Assembly (NCBI RefSeq): GCF_020782235.1
Contig: NZ_JAJGNO010000009.1
Span: 171,416-235,415, forward strand
DNA: 64,000 bases
DNA from: Sphingobium naphthae
Lineage (GTDB): Bacteria; Pseudomonadota; Alphaproteobacteria; Sphingomonadales; Sphingomonadaceae
Reading direction: 5' to 3'
Shown: piece by piece, positions 9,329 through 18,979 of the stretch
Position numbering within the stretch: position 1 is the stretch's first letter
Layout of the letters: each line of letters begins with the position of its first letter
Program-made: the position numbers and the translations under genes
The notes under the pieces: generated by a model
Databases searched by the model: none
Seen by the model: only the letters and a program-made list of their open reading frames with translations
What the model was told of the DNA's origin: nothing

Positions 9329-11470
9329 ATGACACGGACCTTCGCCTGGCTTTCCACTGCCGCCCTGTGCGCCTTCGCTGCGCCGGCCTTCGCTCAGTCG
9401 CCCGACGCTTCAAGCGCACCCGATGAAGAAACGATCGTCGTCACCGGCACCTACACGCTGCCCAACAAGATCGACACGGCGACCGGCCTTGGCCTCACCA
9501 CGCTGGAAACGCCCCAGTCGGTCAGCATCATGACTGCGCAGCGCATTCTCGACCAGAATCTCATCACGGTGAAGGATGTCATCACCAATGCGGTGGGCGT
9601 CGCAGCCAACGAATATGACGATGTGCGCAACACATTCTTCGCGCGCGGCTTCGAAATCCGCAACACGCAGATCGACGGCGTGCCGGCGGCCTGGACGCTG
9701 GCGGGCGCCAATGGCGAAACCAGCATCGACGTGTCGATCTACGAGCGAGTGGAGATCGTGCGCGGCGCGACCGGCCTGCTGTCGGGGGCGGGCGATCCGT
9801 CGGCCTCGGTCAATCTGGTGCGCAAACATGCCGACGCCACCGAACTCACCGGCTATGCGAACGCCAGCATCGGCAGCTGGGATACGTGGCGCCTGTCCGC
9901 CGATGTCGCCGGTCCGCTGACCGCCGACGGTCGCATCCGCGCCCGCGTCGTCGGTCGCTATGAGGAAGGCGAAAGCTATATCGACATCCAGCACCGCAAG
10001 AAGTGGGTGCTCTATGGCGTGGTCGACGCCGACCTGACCGACAGCACGCTGGTGCGGGTTGGCATCAGCCACCAGGATACCGAGCCGCGCGGCGCGACCT
10101 GGGGCTCGCTGCCCACCTTCTACAGCGACGGCACGCTCACCGACCTGCCGCGCTCGCAGACGACGGCGGCGGACTGGACCTACTGGAACTCCACCAACCA
10201 GAATATCTTCGCCACCATACGCCAGGAATTCGGCGATCGCTGGAACCTCACGGTCAACTATAATCGCCTGAAAAACACCAGCGCGACCCAGCTTCTCTAT
10301 CTCTACGGCACCGTCGACAAGGAGACGGGCACGATGGATGGCACCAATCCCTACAAGTCCGCGGGCGAGAGCGTCCAGAACAGCTTCGACGCGCAGTTGA
10401 AGGGGCTGGTGCCGCTGTTCGGCCGCGATCATGAAGTCGTGCTCGGCGCGCTGCACAGCATCCTCAAGCGCCACACCGACAATTATGAAGCGCCGATGCC
10501 CTGGCTCACCGACGTGCCGGTGATCGACCAGGAAGGCGTGCCCTATCCCGAGCCCGTCTGGGGCACCACGCCCGTGCGCAACGAGCAGGAGCGGATCAAG
10601 CAGACCGGCTATTATGGCGCCATGCGCCTCAACATCGCCGATCCATTCAAGATCATCCTGGGCGGCCGCATCGCCAGCTGGGAGCAGACCGGCTATGCCT
10701 GGGGGACCACCAGCGACTATGGCGATGACAATGTCTTCATCCCCTATGTCGGCGCGCTCTACGATCTGACGCCCAACCACCGCGTCTATGCCAGCTACAC
10801 CAAGATCTTCCAGCCGCAGAATCTCTACGATCGCGAACGCCGGCTGCTCAATCCGCTCGATGGCAATGCCTATGAAATCGGCCTCAAGAGCAGCTTCTTC
10901 GGCGACGCGCTGCAGACTTCGGTCGCGCTGTTCCGCATCGAACAGGACAATGTCGGCCAGGTCGACGGAGAGCCGATCACCGTCAACGGCCTGACCTTCC
11001 AGCCCTATCGCGCGGCGCAGGGAGTGGTGAGCAAGGGCTTCGAACTGGAAGCCACCGGCCAGCCGATGCCGGGCTGGAACGTCAACGCCAGCTACAGCCA
11101 GTTCAAGGCCGAGGATGCGGACGATGTTCCCGCCAACACCGACCAGCCCCGCAAGCTGCTCAAGATCTTCACCACCTATGATCTGGGCGGTGCGCTCACC
11201 GGCCTCACCATCGGCGGTGGCGTCAACTATCGCAGCAAGGCCTATTCGGACGGGAACAACCCCGTAACCGGCGACGCCTTCCGCTTCCAGCAGGACGGCT
11301 ATACGCTGGTCGCCCTGATGGCGCGCTACGCGGTGACGCCGCAGCTTCAGCTGCAGGCCAATGTCGACAATCTGTTCGACAAGAAATTCTACAGCAATAT
11401 GGGCTCTTTCAGCCAATATCGCTATGGCGCGCCGCGCAACTTCACCATCGGCGCAACCTACCGCTTCTGA
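9329..11470 (+). CDS. TonB-dependent siderophore receptor
   Basis: This is an outer membrane ferric-siderophore receptor of 713 aa. From ATG 9329 there is a Sec signal (MTRTFAWLSTAALCAFAAPAFAQ-like, cleaved after AFA). A TonB box follows (ETIVVTG), then a plug domain (TPQSVSIMTAQRI, RGFEIRNTQIDGVP, RVEIVRGATGLLSGAGDPSA) and a 22-strand-type barrel ending in GATYRF with a C-terminal Phe. The plug wording is that of the FpvA/FhuE-like siderophore receptor family. Upstream in-frame ATGs at 9266 and 9311 lack a signal-peptide context, and 9266 touches the Fur-like box. GGGGGA precedes 9329 at a longish spacing of about 10. Confidence 0.93.
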   Translation: MTRTFAWLSTAALCAFAAPAFAQSPDASSAPDEETIVVTGTYTLPNKIDTATGLGLTTLETPQSVSIMTAQRILDQNLITVKDVITNAVGVAANEYDDVRNTFFARGFEIRNTQIDGVPAAWTLAGANGETSIDVSIYERVEIVRGATGLLSGAGDPSASVNLVRKHADATELTGYANASIGSWDTWRLSADVAGPLTADGRIRARVVGRYEEGESYIDIQHRKKWVLYGVVDADLTDSTLVRVGISHQDTEPRGATWGSLPTFYSDGTLTDLPRSQTTAADWTYWNSTNQNIFATIRQEFGDRWNLTVNYNRLKNTSATQLLYLYGTVDKETGTMDGTNPYKSAGESVQNSFDAQLKGLVPLFGRDHEVVLGALHSILKRHTDNYEAPMPWLTDVPVIDQEGVPYPEPVWGTTPVRNEQERIKQTGYYGAMRLNIADPFKIILGGRIASWEQTGYAWGTTSDYGDDNVFIPYVGALYDLTPNHRVYASYTKIFQPQNLYDRERRLLNPLDGNAYEIGLKSSFFGDALQTSVALFRIEQDNVGQVDGEPITVNGLTFQPYRAAQGVVSKGFELEATGQPMPGWNVNASYSQFKAEDADDVPANTDQPRKLLKIFTTYDLGGALTGLTIGGGVNYRSKAYSDGNNPVTGDAFRFQQDGYTLVALMARYAVTPQLQLQANVDNLFDKKFYSNMGSFSQYRYGAPRNFTIGATYRF

Positions 11471-11479
11471 TGCGGCCGG

Positions 11480-11503
11480 GGGACGCGGCGCGCGCCGCGT
11501 CCC
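11480..11503. terminator. Bidirectional hairpin between convergent genes
   Basis: The 24 bases form a perfect palindrome (arm GGGACGCGGCGC), directly between the receptor stop and the stop of the convergent lipoprotein gene. It would fold with a 10-bp stem and GCGC loop in either transcript. No T tract is present. Confidence 0.55.
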
Positions 11504-11986
11504 TCAATCCGCCACGGCCACCTCATAGGCGTCGCCGCTCGTCCCGACAGGATAGACCGAGGCGCTGAAACTGCCCTCGACATAGAGGACGCGGCCGCCC
11601 GGCATCGCCTGCACGAACTGGCGGGCATAATCGTCCAGGCGGCGCCATTTGCCCCAGCCCTGCAGGTCGTCGGCGCTCGCCAGCCGCGCCGTCACGTCGG
11701 CGCAGGGTTCTTCCCAGAACAGCGTGTCGGGCGCATGGCCAGCATAGGCATAAGCGATCTTGCAGGCGGGCTTGCCGCGCAGGGTGAAATCGCTCTTGCC
11801 CAGCAGGCGCGACTGCGCGCTTGCACTGGTCGTTCGCGCCGTGATGGCCCCAGGGGCAGGGGCAGGGGCTGCGGCAGGCGCGCCAGTCTCCTCCACCTGT
11901 CGCTCGGATGCGTCGCCCGCCGGTGCGCAGCCCGCACTCGCCAGCAGCATCATCGCCCCGGCCGGGGCCAGCCTCCATCGCCGCAT
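11504..11986 (-). CDS. Hypothetical lipoprotein
   Basis: This is a 160-aa protein with an N-terminal signal and a lipobox (LASAGC, Cys at residue 20), so it should be lipid-anchored in the cell envelope. An Ala/Pro-rich linker (about 35-50) leads to a mature domain with two Cys (PACKIAYAY and EEPCADV) that may pair. I do not recognise the domain. It ends 34 bp after the receptor stop on the opposite strand, and follows the LysM protein gene by 17 bp in the same direction, so the two may share a transcript. Confidence 0.7.
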   Translation of the reverse strand: MRRWRLAPAGAMMLLASAGCAPAGDASERQVEETGAPAAAPAPAPGAITARTTSASAQSRLLGKSDFTLRGKPACKIAYAYAGHAPDTLFWEEPCADVTARLASADDLQGWGKWRRLDDYARQFVQAMPGGRVLYVEGSFSASVYPVGTSGDAYEVAVAD

Positions 11987-12003
11987 CGCGTCAGTTCCTC
12001 GGT

Positions 12004-13341
12004 TCAGTCCGGGTCGAACTCCACATGCAGATGATTGTTGCTGCTGTTGGCGAAAGTTTCAAACTCCACATCATAGCGTTCGCCCAATATCGCGCGCACT
12101 TCGTCCTGAAAGGCTTGGCCCTGCGCCGCGCTGATATTGTTGCCCCGGAAATCGAGCGCCTGGTCGCTATAATGGAGCGACCCGTTCATGTGGCGGCTGT
12201 CATTGCCCGACGTGATGACCGGGGTGGGCAGCCCCAGCCGCTGCGCCGCCTGCGCGACCGCGCGGATTGCCGGCTCCATCTCGGCGTCCAGCCGGCTGAT
12301 CTGCACCGCCTCGCTCTTCACCTGCACGCCATTGTCCGCCGCCACGGCGCGCCCATCGATCGGTCCGCCGGCCGGCGTCTCGGCAGCCGGCGCAGTTTCG
12401 GCCGCCGCAGCCCCGGGCAGCGCCACGGCGAAGTCGTCGGGACGGTAGCGGTCCAGTTCGGGCACCGTGCCATGATGATGGACCGCATCCCCCCGGCCCA
12501 GCACCGGCCCGTCCAGCGCATTGATCCAGCCCAGATTATTGGGGCTGCTGTAATTGGGATTGGCATAATTGAGGTGCGAGCCCACCGAGGACGGCGTGCC
12601 CGCCGCGCGCTCGGCCAGATAATCGTCGACCATCTGATCGACGCGGGTGCTGATCTGGCTTTCGGGAATATCCTCCACCGCATTGCGCCCGTCGGCGCGC
12701 GCGATCGGCCCATTGATGTCGGAAAACTGATTATAGGCGTTCACCACGTCCGACACGCTGTCGCCCCAATGGCCCGACGCGGTGCGGTTCAGGATGGTGT
12801 CGATGATGCCATGCGCCTGCGCGTCGCCGGCCGACTGCACCCATTCGGTCTGCAGCGTCTTCTTGATGTTGGTGATGTCGGTTTCGCTCAGCGCCAGCGT
12901 GCCGCCCTCGACCCGCGTCGCGCCCTCGACCGGCGCGGCCTGCTGCGTTTCCGTCGCGGGCGCAGCTGTATCGTTGGCCGGGATCGACAGCTGGTCGCCC
13001 GGGAAGATGCGATTGGGGTCAGCGATCTGCGGATTGGCCGACAGCAACGCGTCCAGCCCCACGCCGTGGCGGGCCGCGATCTTGCCCAGCGTGTCGCCAA
13101 ACGCGACCTCATAGCCCTGCGCGGCGCCCGCCGGCAGCGTCAGCTGGTCGCCGACATGGATCAGGTCGGGATTGCGGATGTCGTTGAGCGCCGCCAGCGT
13201 GCCGACATCGGTGCCGTAACGCTGCGCGATCTGCGACAGCGTCTCGCCCGCGCGGACCTGATGGATCCCGCCAGGCTCGTTCGTCGCTGTCTGCACATTG
13301 TTGGTCGCGCCGCTTTCGGCCGCAGAAACGCCACTCACCAT
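12004..13341 (-). CDS. LysM - wall hydrolase - M15-like peptidase fusion
   Basis: This is a 445-aa three-part protein predicted to bind and cut peptidoglycan. Two LysM repeats lie at about 27-70 (HQVRAGETLSQIAQRYG) and 77-121 (EVAFGDTLGKIAARHG). A central segment, about 160-300, looks like a SleB/Hydrolase_2 relative (TEWVQSAGDAQAHGIIDTIL). The C-terminus, about 365-445, has an M15 zinc-peptidase pattern: SLHYSDQALDF gives H-x6-D, and NNHLHVEFD gives the HxH. I see no signal peptide, so export may be unconventional (lysis, type VI or other secretion) or the start may be mis-set. Two palindromes lie upstream (13402-13418, 13460-13477). Confidence 0.75.
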   Translation of the reverse strand: MVSGVSAAESGATNNVQTATNEPGGIHQVRAGETLSQIAQRYGTDVGTLAALNDIRNPDLIHVGDQLTLPAGAAQGYEVAFGDTLGKIAARHGVGLDALLSANPQIADPNRIFPGDQLSIPANDTAAPATETQQAAPVEGATRVEGGTLALSETDITNIKKTLQTEWVQSAGDAQAHGIIDTILNRTASGHWGDSVSDVVNAYNQFSDINGPIARADGRNAVEDIPESQISTRVDQMVDDYLAERAAGTPSSVGSHLNYANPNYSSPNNLGWINALDGPVLGRGDAVHHHGTVPELDRYRPDDFAVALPGAAAAETAPAAETPAGGPIDGRAVAADNGVQVKSEAVQISRLDAEMEPAIRAVAQAAQRLGLPTPVITSGNDSRHMNGSLHYSDQALDFRGNNISAAQGQAFQDEVRAILGERYDVEFETFANSSNNHLHVEFDPD

Positions 13342-13401
13342 CGACCCTGCTCCTGTTGTTGCGTCAGGGCAGGATAGTCTCAGGCGCTGGCCGCCTCGTC
13401 T

Positions 13402-13418
13402 CTAGTCGGACCGACTAG
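13402..13418. promoter_or_regulatory. Perfect palindrome upstream of the LysM gene
   Basis: CTAGTCGGACCGACTAG has 8-bp perfect arms around a central A. It lies 61 bp before the LysM/M15 start, where an operator would sit. No regulator is known to me for it. Confidence 0.45.
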
Positions 13419-13459
13419 GAAGTGCGATTTAACGCGCGTCAGCCGCCATCCATCGATCC

Positions 13460-13477
13460 CATAACCATATGGCTATG
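13460..13477. repeat. Near-perfect palindrome in intergenic region
   Basis: CATAACCATATGGCTATG is symmetric about its centre except for one base pair. It lies between the HerA-like gene end and the LysM gene start, further upstream of the LysM gene than the first palindrome. Confidence 0.35.
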
Positions 13478-13529
13478 AGTGCATGTTGAAAATAGCCGCG
13501 CATATGTCCTCTTCGCTGTCGGCTTGCGG

Positions 13530-15140
13530 CTATTTGAACAGGCCGCCCAATAGGCCGCGCACCAGTCGACCCGCGATCCCGCCCGATGCCTTGCGCCGCG
13601 ACGATCCGCCGAACACCGCGCGGCCTAGTTCGTTGGCGACCTGCCGCCCGACCGAGGACGCGGCCGATCGCGTGGCCGATTGCACCGCGCGGTCGAAGTT
13701 GCTCGGCCGCGCCGCCTCGCGCGCCTGGCGCTTCAGCTCCGCCTCGCGCTGCTTGGCTTCCAGCCTGGCCTGCGCGGCCGCCGCTTTCTCCGCTTCCGCC
13801 TCGGCCTTTTGCGCCTGCGCCGCCGCCGCGGCCGCTTCCGCCCGCGCCGCCAGTATCTCTTCCGCCGACTCCCGGTTGACGGCATCGTCATATTTGCCGG
13901 CATAGGGGGAAGTGGACTGGATGATCGCGCGCTCCTTGGGATCGATCGGCGCCAGGCGCGATCGCGGCGGGGCGATCAGCGTCCGCTGCACGATGCCAGG
14001 CGCGCCATCCTCCTGCAACAGGGACACCAGCGCTTCGCCCACCTTCATTTCGGTAATCGCCGTCTCCACGTCCAGATCCGGGTTGATGCGGAAAGTCTCG
14101 CCCGCCGCCTTGACTGCCTTCTGGTCGCGCGGGGTGAAAGCGCGCAGGGCATGTTGCACGCGATTGCCCAGCTGCCCCGCCACATCCTCCGGCACGTCGA
14201 TCGGGTTCTGCGTCACGAAATAGACGCCGACGCCCTTCGACCGGATCAGCCGTACCACCTGCTCGATCTTGTCGATGAGCGCCTTGGGCGCGTCCTCGAA
14301 CAGCAGATGCGCCTCGTCGAAGAAGAAGACCAGCTTGGGCTTGTCCGGGTCGCCGACCTCGGGCAGCGTCTCGAACAGCTCGGACAGCAGCCACAGCAGG
14401 AAGGTCGCATAGAGCTTGGGGCTCTGCATCAGCCGGTCGGCAGCCAATATGTTGATATAGCCGCGGCCCTTTTCATCCACTTGCAGCATGTCGTGGATGT
14501 CGAGCGCCGGCTCGCCGAAGAAATGATCGCCGCCCTGGGAGTCCAGCTGCAGCAATTGCCGCTGGATCGCGCCGACACTCGCCTTGCTGACGTTGCCGTA
14601 GCGCGTGGTGAGATCGCTGGCGTTGTCGGCACAATGGGCCAGCATCGCCTGCAGGTCGCCCAGGTCCAGCAGCAGCAGCCCTTCCTCATCGGCATATTTG
14701 AACGCGATCGATAGCACGCCTTCCTGCGTGTCGTTCAGCCCCATCAGCCGCGCCAGCAGCAATGGCCCCATCTCGCTGACGGTCGTGCGGATCGGATGAC
14801 CCTGCTGCCCATAGAGATCCCAGAAGATGGCGGGATTGTCGGCATAGCTATAGTCGCTGACGCCGATCGCCTTCGCGCGCGCGACCAGCGCGTCGGCATT
14901 TTTCGCGGTCGGCGATCCCGCCATGGCGATGCCCGACAGATCGCCTTTCACATCGGCCAGGAACACGGGCACCCCGCGCGCGGAAAATCCCTCCGCCATG
15001 GTCTGGAGCGTCACCGTCTTGCCCGTGCCGGTCGCGCCCGCAATCAGCCCGTGGCGATTGGCGCGGCGCAGGTTCAGCATCTGGGCGATGCCGCCGTCCT
15101 TCTCCGGCGCGCCAAGACCGATGAAAATGCTCTCGCTCAT
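13530..15140 (-). CDS. HerA-like ATPase (DUF853, YjgR family)
   Basis: This is a cytoplasmic P-loop ATPase of the HerA/FtsK superfamily, 536 aa. Walker A is GATGTGKT at residues 35-42, and Walker B with its following acid is [12 protein letters not shown]. The DUF853 family is widespread, but its role in DNA handling is not well defined. Residues about 435-500 are Ala/Glu/Lys-rich and look like a coiled coil, followed by a Gly-rich tail ([16 protein letters not shown]). The first 13 nt of the leader lie directly after a hairpin with a T tract (15158-15237). Confidence 0.88.
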   Translation of the reverse strand: MSESIFIGLGAPEKDGGIAQMLNLRRANRHGLIAGATGTGKTVTLQTMAEGFSARGVPVFLADVKGDLSGIAMAGSPTAKNADALVARAKAIGVSDYSYADNPAIFWDLYGQQGHPIRTTVSEMGPLLLARLMGLNDTQEGVLSIAFKYADEEGLLLLDLGDLQAMLAHCADNASDLTTRYGNVSKASVGAIQRQLLQLDSQGGDHFFGEPALDIHDMLQVDEKGRGYINILAADRLMQSPKLYATFLLWLLSELFETLPEVGDPDKPKLVFFFDEAHLLFEDAPKALIDKIEQVVRLIRSKGVGVYFVTQNPIDVPEDVAGQLGNRVQHALRAFTPRDQKAVKAAGETFRINPDLDVETAITEMKVGEALVSLLQEDGAPGIVQRTLIAPPRSRLAPIDPKERAIIQSTSPYAGKYDDAVNRESAEEILAARAEAAAAAAQAQKAEAEAEKAAAAQARLEAKQREAELKRQAREAARPSNFDRAVQSATRSAASSVGRQVANELGRAVFGGSSRRKASGGIAGRLVRGLLGGLFK

Positions 15141-15152
15141 GCTCTACCCCCG

Positions 15153-15237
15153 AAAAAAGACCCGCTCGCCCTGCGCCGCCGGAGCGTCCGTCTCAGGGCG
15201 AGAGGAGAGCTACCGGAAGCGCAGCCCGAACGGGTCT
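15153..15237 (-). terminator. Two-layer hairpin with T tract between degP and herA-like gene
   Basis: On the minus strand AGACCCG (15237-15231) can pair with CGGGTCT (15164-15158). Inside it CTCGCCCTG (15202-15194) pairs with CAGGGCGAG (15173-15165), and T6 follows (15158-15153). This is an intrinsic terminator for degP, placed only 13 nt before the next start codon. The extra outer stem could allow a second fold, so a leader attenuator for the downstream gene is possible. Confidence 0.6.
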
Positions 15238-15289
15238 GCTATGGCGGCTCCACCCTACAGAGCGGAGGCGCGAAACGGCAAGCGCGCCT

Positions 15290-16795
15290 TTACTTGTCGC
15301 GCATCCGGACCGGCAGGAAGATCGGCGGCTGGCCGCGGCGCAGCACCTGCAGCAGGATGGCGTTGCGACCCTGGCCGGCCACGGCTTTCACCTGCGCATC
15401 CAGTTCCGCCTGGCTGGTGACCGGACGGTTGTTGGCGCTCATGATCACGTCGCCGCGGCGCAGGCCCTTGGCGCCCGCATCGGTGGAGCCATCCACCGCC
15501 GTGATGACGATGCCGCGGGTATCGGTCGGGATGCCGAGCTGCCGGATGATGCCGGGCGTCAGCGGGATGGCGGCGATGCCCAGCGACTGTTCGGCGGCCT
15601 TGCCGGGCGCCTGCTGCTGCTGCTCGCTGAAATCCTCGTCATCCTGGCTTTGAGCGAAGCTGTTCAGTTCGTCCTCGGGCGGACGTTCGCCGACCACCGC
15701 GGTCACCGTCATGCGCTGGCCGTTGCGGATGAGGACGATCGGCACCTTGGCGCCGATCGGCTGGTTGGCGACGATCGACGAGAGATTCTGGTCGGGGTTC
15801 ACTTCCTGGCCGTTGACGCTGACGATGACGTCGCCCGCCTTGATGCCGGCCTTGTCCGCGCCGCGGCCGGGCTCGACGCCCTGGATGAACTCGCCGCTAT
15901 TCTTGGCCAGGCCCAGCGATTCCGCCAGGTCCTCGCCCAGCGGGCTGATCTGCACGCCCAGATAGCCGCGCTTGACCGTCTGGCCCTTCATCAGCGTCTG
16001 GACGATCGGCGCCGCCTGCTCCGACGGGATGGCGAAGCCGATGCCGACATTGCCGCCCGAAGGGGACAGGATCTGGCTGTTGATGCCGATCACATTGCCG
16101 CGCATGTCGAACATCGGGCCGCCGCTATTGCCCTGGTTGATCGACGCATCGGTCTGGATGAACTTGTCATAGGTGCCGCCGGTGCCGCGGTGCACGGCGG
16201 AAATGATGCCGGCCGTCACCGTGCCCGACAGGGCGAAGGGGTTGCCGATCGCGACGACCCAGTCGCCCACGCGGGCCTTGGTGCTGTCGCCGAACTTGAC
16301 GAAAGGCATCGCCTTCTTGGGCTCGATCTTCAGCACCGCGATGTCGGTGGCGGCGTCGCGGCCCACCAGCTTGGCGGTATATTCCTCGCGGTCCGTCAGC
16401 GTGACCGTGATCTGTTCGACGGTGGCGCCTTCCGCGCCGGCGGACACAACGTGATTATTGGTCACGATATAGCCGTCGGCGGAAATGATGAAGCCCGAAC
16501 CCAGCGACTGGGCCTGGCGCGTCTGCGGCTGGCCCTGGCCAAAGCCGAACAGGTTGCCGAACGGCGTACCGGCGAAGGGGTTCTGCACCTGCACGCGCTG
16601 CTTGGTCGAAATATTGACGACGGCCGGCTGCAGCTTCTCGACCATGTCGGCCAGGCTTGCGGGGGCGCCGGCGGGCGCCGCTGCCTGCAAGCCTTCATTC
16701 TGCGCGACCTGCGCGCCGACATTGGAGCTGGTGGTGACGGCAATGGCGGTGCCGCCAAGCAGCAGGGCGCCGGTGATGGCATAAGCGTAACGCAC
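15290..16795 (-). CDS. degP: DegP/HtrA-family periplasmic serine protease
   Basis: This is an envelope quality-control protease (Do family), 501 aa from GTG 16795. The N-terminus RYAYAITGALLLGGTAIAV is a signal or anchor segment. The trypsin-like triad is visible: H in IVTNNHVVSAG, D in RDAATDIAVLKIE, S in INQGNSGGPMFD. Two PDZ domains follow (KRGYLGVQISPLGEDLAESL and the last 90 residues). A Gln-rich linker (SEQQQQAPG) separates them. The frame is open to 16906, but that extension is basic and lacks a signal; AGAGGA precedes the GTG. It lies downstream of hflK-hflC, a common alphaproteobacterial order. Confidence 0.93.
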   Translation of the reverse strand: MRYAYAITGALLLGGTAIAVTTSSNVGAQVAQNEGLQAAAPAGAPASLADMVEKLQPAVVNISTKQRVQVQNPFAGTPFGNLFGFGQGQPQTRQAQSLGSGFIISADGYIVTNNHVVSAGAEGATVEQITVTLTDREEYTAKLVGRDAATDIAVLKIEPKKAMPFVKFGDSTKARVGDWVVAIGNPFALSGTVTAGIISAVHRGTGGTYDKFIQTDASINQGNSGGPMFDMRGNVIGINSQILSPSGGNVGIGFAIPSEQAAPIVQTLMKGQTVKRGYLGVQISPLGEDLAESLGLAKNSGEFIQGVEPGRGADKAGIKAGDVIVSVNGQEVNPDQNLSSIVANQPIGAKVPIVLIRNGQRMTVTAVVGERPPEDELNSFAQSQDDEDFSEQQQQAPGKAAEQSLGIAAIPLTPGIIRQLGIPTDTRGIVITAVDGSTDAGAKGLRRGDVIMSANNRPVTSQAELDAQVKAVAGQGRNAILLQVLRRGQPPIFLPVRMRDK

Positions 16796-16929
16796 TCGTG
16801 AAGGTCCTCTTCTGGTCTTCAGGAAATGGAAGGCGGGACTCTGGGGAGAGCCTGAAATGCGCCGCCTTGCCTTAACCCTCATTGAATGACGCTGGTTCCG
16901 TAACAAAGCGGGCGCTTCGCCACGGAGAG

Positions 16930-17781
16930 TTAACGTCGGCCCTGGAACTGGCGCAGGAATTCATTGTCCGGCGACAGGATGATGTTGGTGTCCCCGCTCC
17001 GTTCGGGCGAGAAAGTGTAGCGATAGCTCTGCATGGCCCGATAGAAGTCGTAGAATTGCGGGTCCTTGCCATAGCTTTCGGCATAGATGCGCGCGGCATT
17101 GGCGTCCGCCTCGGCGCGGATGATCTGCGCCTGCTTGGCGCCCTGTGCGCGGATCGTCAGCGCCTCCTGCGACCGGGCGGTGCGCATGCGGTTGAACGCG
17201 CTTTCCAGCGGTGCGCCGTCGGGCAGGTCGGCGCGCTTGATCCGCACGTCGACGATCTGCGCGCCATACTGACGCGCGACGCGGTTGAGGCCGGCCTCAA
17301 TATTGTCCATCACCTGGCCGCGCTCGGGGCTCAGCAGCGCGGCGAAGGGCCGCTTGCCCAGTTCGTTGCGCAGCGCCGATCCCAGGATCGGGCGCAGCGC
17401 CTCGCTGACCCGCTCCTCGCTTCCCGCCGCGATATACATGCGCAGCGGATCGACGATCCGGTATCGGGCGAAGGCGTCGACCTGAAGCCGCAACTGGTCG
17501 GTCGAGAGCACCTGCTGCCGCTCCATCTCGACCGACAGGACGCGCTTGTCGATCCAGACGATCTGGTCGACGAAGGGCAGGCGCAGGATGATGCCCGCGC
17601 CGGTCTGGCCGAAATTCTCATTGGGGCGATAGCTGTTGACGATCGTCTTGGGCTCGCCGAAGCGAACGACCACGCCCTGCCTGGTTTCGGGCACGATCGC
17701 GACCGTGCTGCCGACGATGATCAGCAGCACCAGCACGATGATCGCCAGCGCGACGGGATGACGCAGAAATGTGGGCATCAC
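16930..17781 (-). CDS. hflC: HflC, FtsH-modulating SPFH protein
   Basis: This is a partner of HflK in the inner-membrane complex that surrounds and regulates the FtsH protease. The 283-aa protein has one N-terminal membrane helix (about 8-29) and a periplasmic SPFH/prohibitin domain (TRQGVVVRFGEPKTIV, FARYRIVDPLRMY, GAQIVDVRIKRADLP). It overlaps hflK by 4 bp (ATGA). Confidence 0.95.
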   Translation of the reverse strand: MMPTFLRHPVALAIIVLVLLIIVGSTVAIVPETRQGVVVRFGEPKTIVNSYRPNENFGQTGAGIILRLPFVDQIVWIDKRVLSVEMERQQVLSTDQLRLQVDAFARYRIVDPLRMYIAAGSEERVSEALRPILGSALRNELGKRPFAALLSPERGQVMDNIEAGLNRVARQYGAQIVDVRIKRADLPDGAPLESAFNRMRTARSQEALTIRAQGAKQAQIIRAEADANAARIYAESYGKDPQFYDFYRAMQSYRYTFSPERSGDTNIILSPDNEFLRQFQGRR

Positions 17782-18905
17782 TGGCCCTCCGTGCTGGACG
17801 CTTCGGGCGCCGGGGTCGCCTGCGCGCGCCGCTTGAGTTCGGGCAGCGGCAGATAGGGGGTCACATTGCTCCCCTCGACGATGGTCTTGTCGACGTTCGA
17901 CAGGACGCCCTCCATGGTTTCATAATACATGCGCCGGCGCGTCACGTCGGGGGCCAGCCTATATTGCTCATAGACCTTGTCGAAGGCGGCGGCTTCGCCC
18001 TGCGCCTTCGCCGTCACCTGCTGCGCTGCCGCACGCGCTTCGTTGAGGTAGGTCTGCGCGGTCTGCTGCGCGGCCGACACTTCCTTGAACGCGTCGTTGA
18101 CCGCGGTCGGCGGGTCGGCCTGCTTGATGGCGACGCCCTGGATGCGGATGCCCGACTTGTAGCCGTCCAATATCTCCTGCATCCGCTGCTCGACCTGCTG
18201 CTCGATCGTGGTGCGGCCCGCGCCCAGCGCATCGTCCAGGCTGACGCTCGCCAGCACCGCGCGCATCGCGCTTTCGGCCACTTCGCGCACCGTATCGTCC
18301 GGGTCCGACAGCTGGAACAGATAGAGTTCGGGATTGCGGATGTTCCACCGCACCGAATAGGCCAGGTCGATGATATTCTGGTCGCCGGTCAGCACCAGAT
18401 TTTCGCTTTCCGCGCTCACCGACCCGATGTCGATGGCGCGGATTTCCTCGACATCCACGGTCGTCACCGCCTCGAACGGGGCGGGCAGGGTCAGACTGAT
18501 GCCGGGAGAAAGGGTGCGGCTATATTTGCCCACGAACGTCACGACGCCGCGTTCCTGCGGGCCGATGCGATGCACGCTCGTCAGCAGCAGCCACAGGATC
18601 AGGACGATGCCGATAGCAACCGGCCACAGCGCCTTGCCCGCACCGCGCGGAGGCATTCCGCCAAAGCCGCCATCGCGGCCGCCGCCGCCCTGGCCGAAGC
18701 TTTCGCGCCCGCGGCGCAGCAGTTCCTCGATCGCCGAAGGGCCTTTCTGGCCGCTGCCGCCCGGCTTGCCGGGCTGAGTCCAGGGATTGCGCGGGCCGCC
18801 ATCGCTGCCCTTCTGTCCGTCCCCGCCGGGTCCGTCATTCTTGCCCCCCCAGGGGCCTTGGACCATCGCTGTGATCGCGGGCATCCACCCGAATAATCTT
18901 TTCAT
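17778..18905 (-). CDS. hflK: HflK, FtsH-modulating SPFH protein
   Basis: This is the larger partner of HflC, 375 aa. The Gly/Pro/Asn-rich cytoplasmic N-terminus (about 20-85) is typical of HflK. One membrane helix follows at about 95-112, then the SPFH domain (GPQERGVVTFVGKYSRTL, VRWNIRNPELYLFQL, GVAIKQADPP). GGGAGG precedes the ATG. It heads the hflK-hflC-degP run, and divergent transcription of mrp starts 75 bp away. Confidence 0.95.
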   Translation of the reverse strand: MKRLFGWMPAITAMVQGPWGGKNDGPGGDGQKGSDGGPRNPWTQPGKPGGSGQKGPSAIEELLRRGRESFGQGGGGRDGGFGGMPPRGAGKALWPVAIGIVLILWLLLTSVHRIGPQERGVVTFVGKYSRTLSPGISLTLPAPFEAVTTVDVEEIRAIDIGSVSAESENLVLTGDQNIIDLAYSVRWNIRNPELYLFQLSDPDDTVREVAESAMRAVLASVSLDDALGAGRTTIEQQVEQRMQEILDGYKSGIRIQGVAIKQADPPTAVNDAFKEVSAAQQTAQTYLNEARAAAQQVTAKAQGEAAAFDKVYEQYRLAPDVTRRRMYYETMEGVLSNVDKTIVEGSNVTPYLPLPELKRRAQATPAPEASSTEGQ

Positions 18906-18979
18906 GCCTCCCTCTATAGGAAGGCTCTTGTCCGAAAAACAGTGCCAATGGGCGCGAATATTGCCTACAGCGCGTCGCC

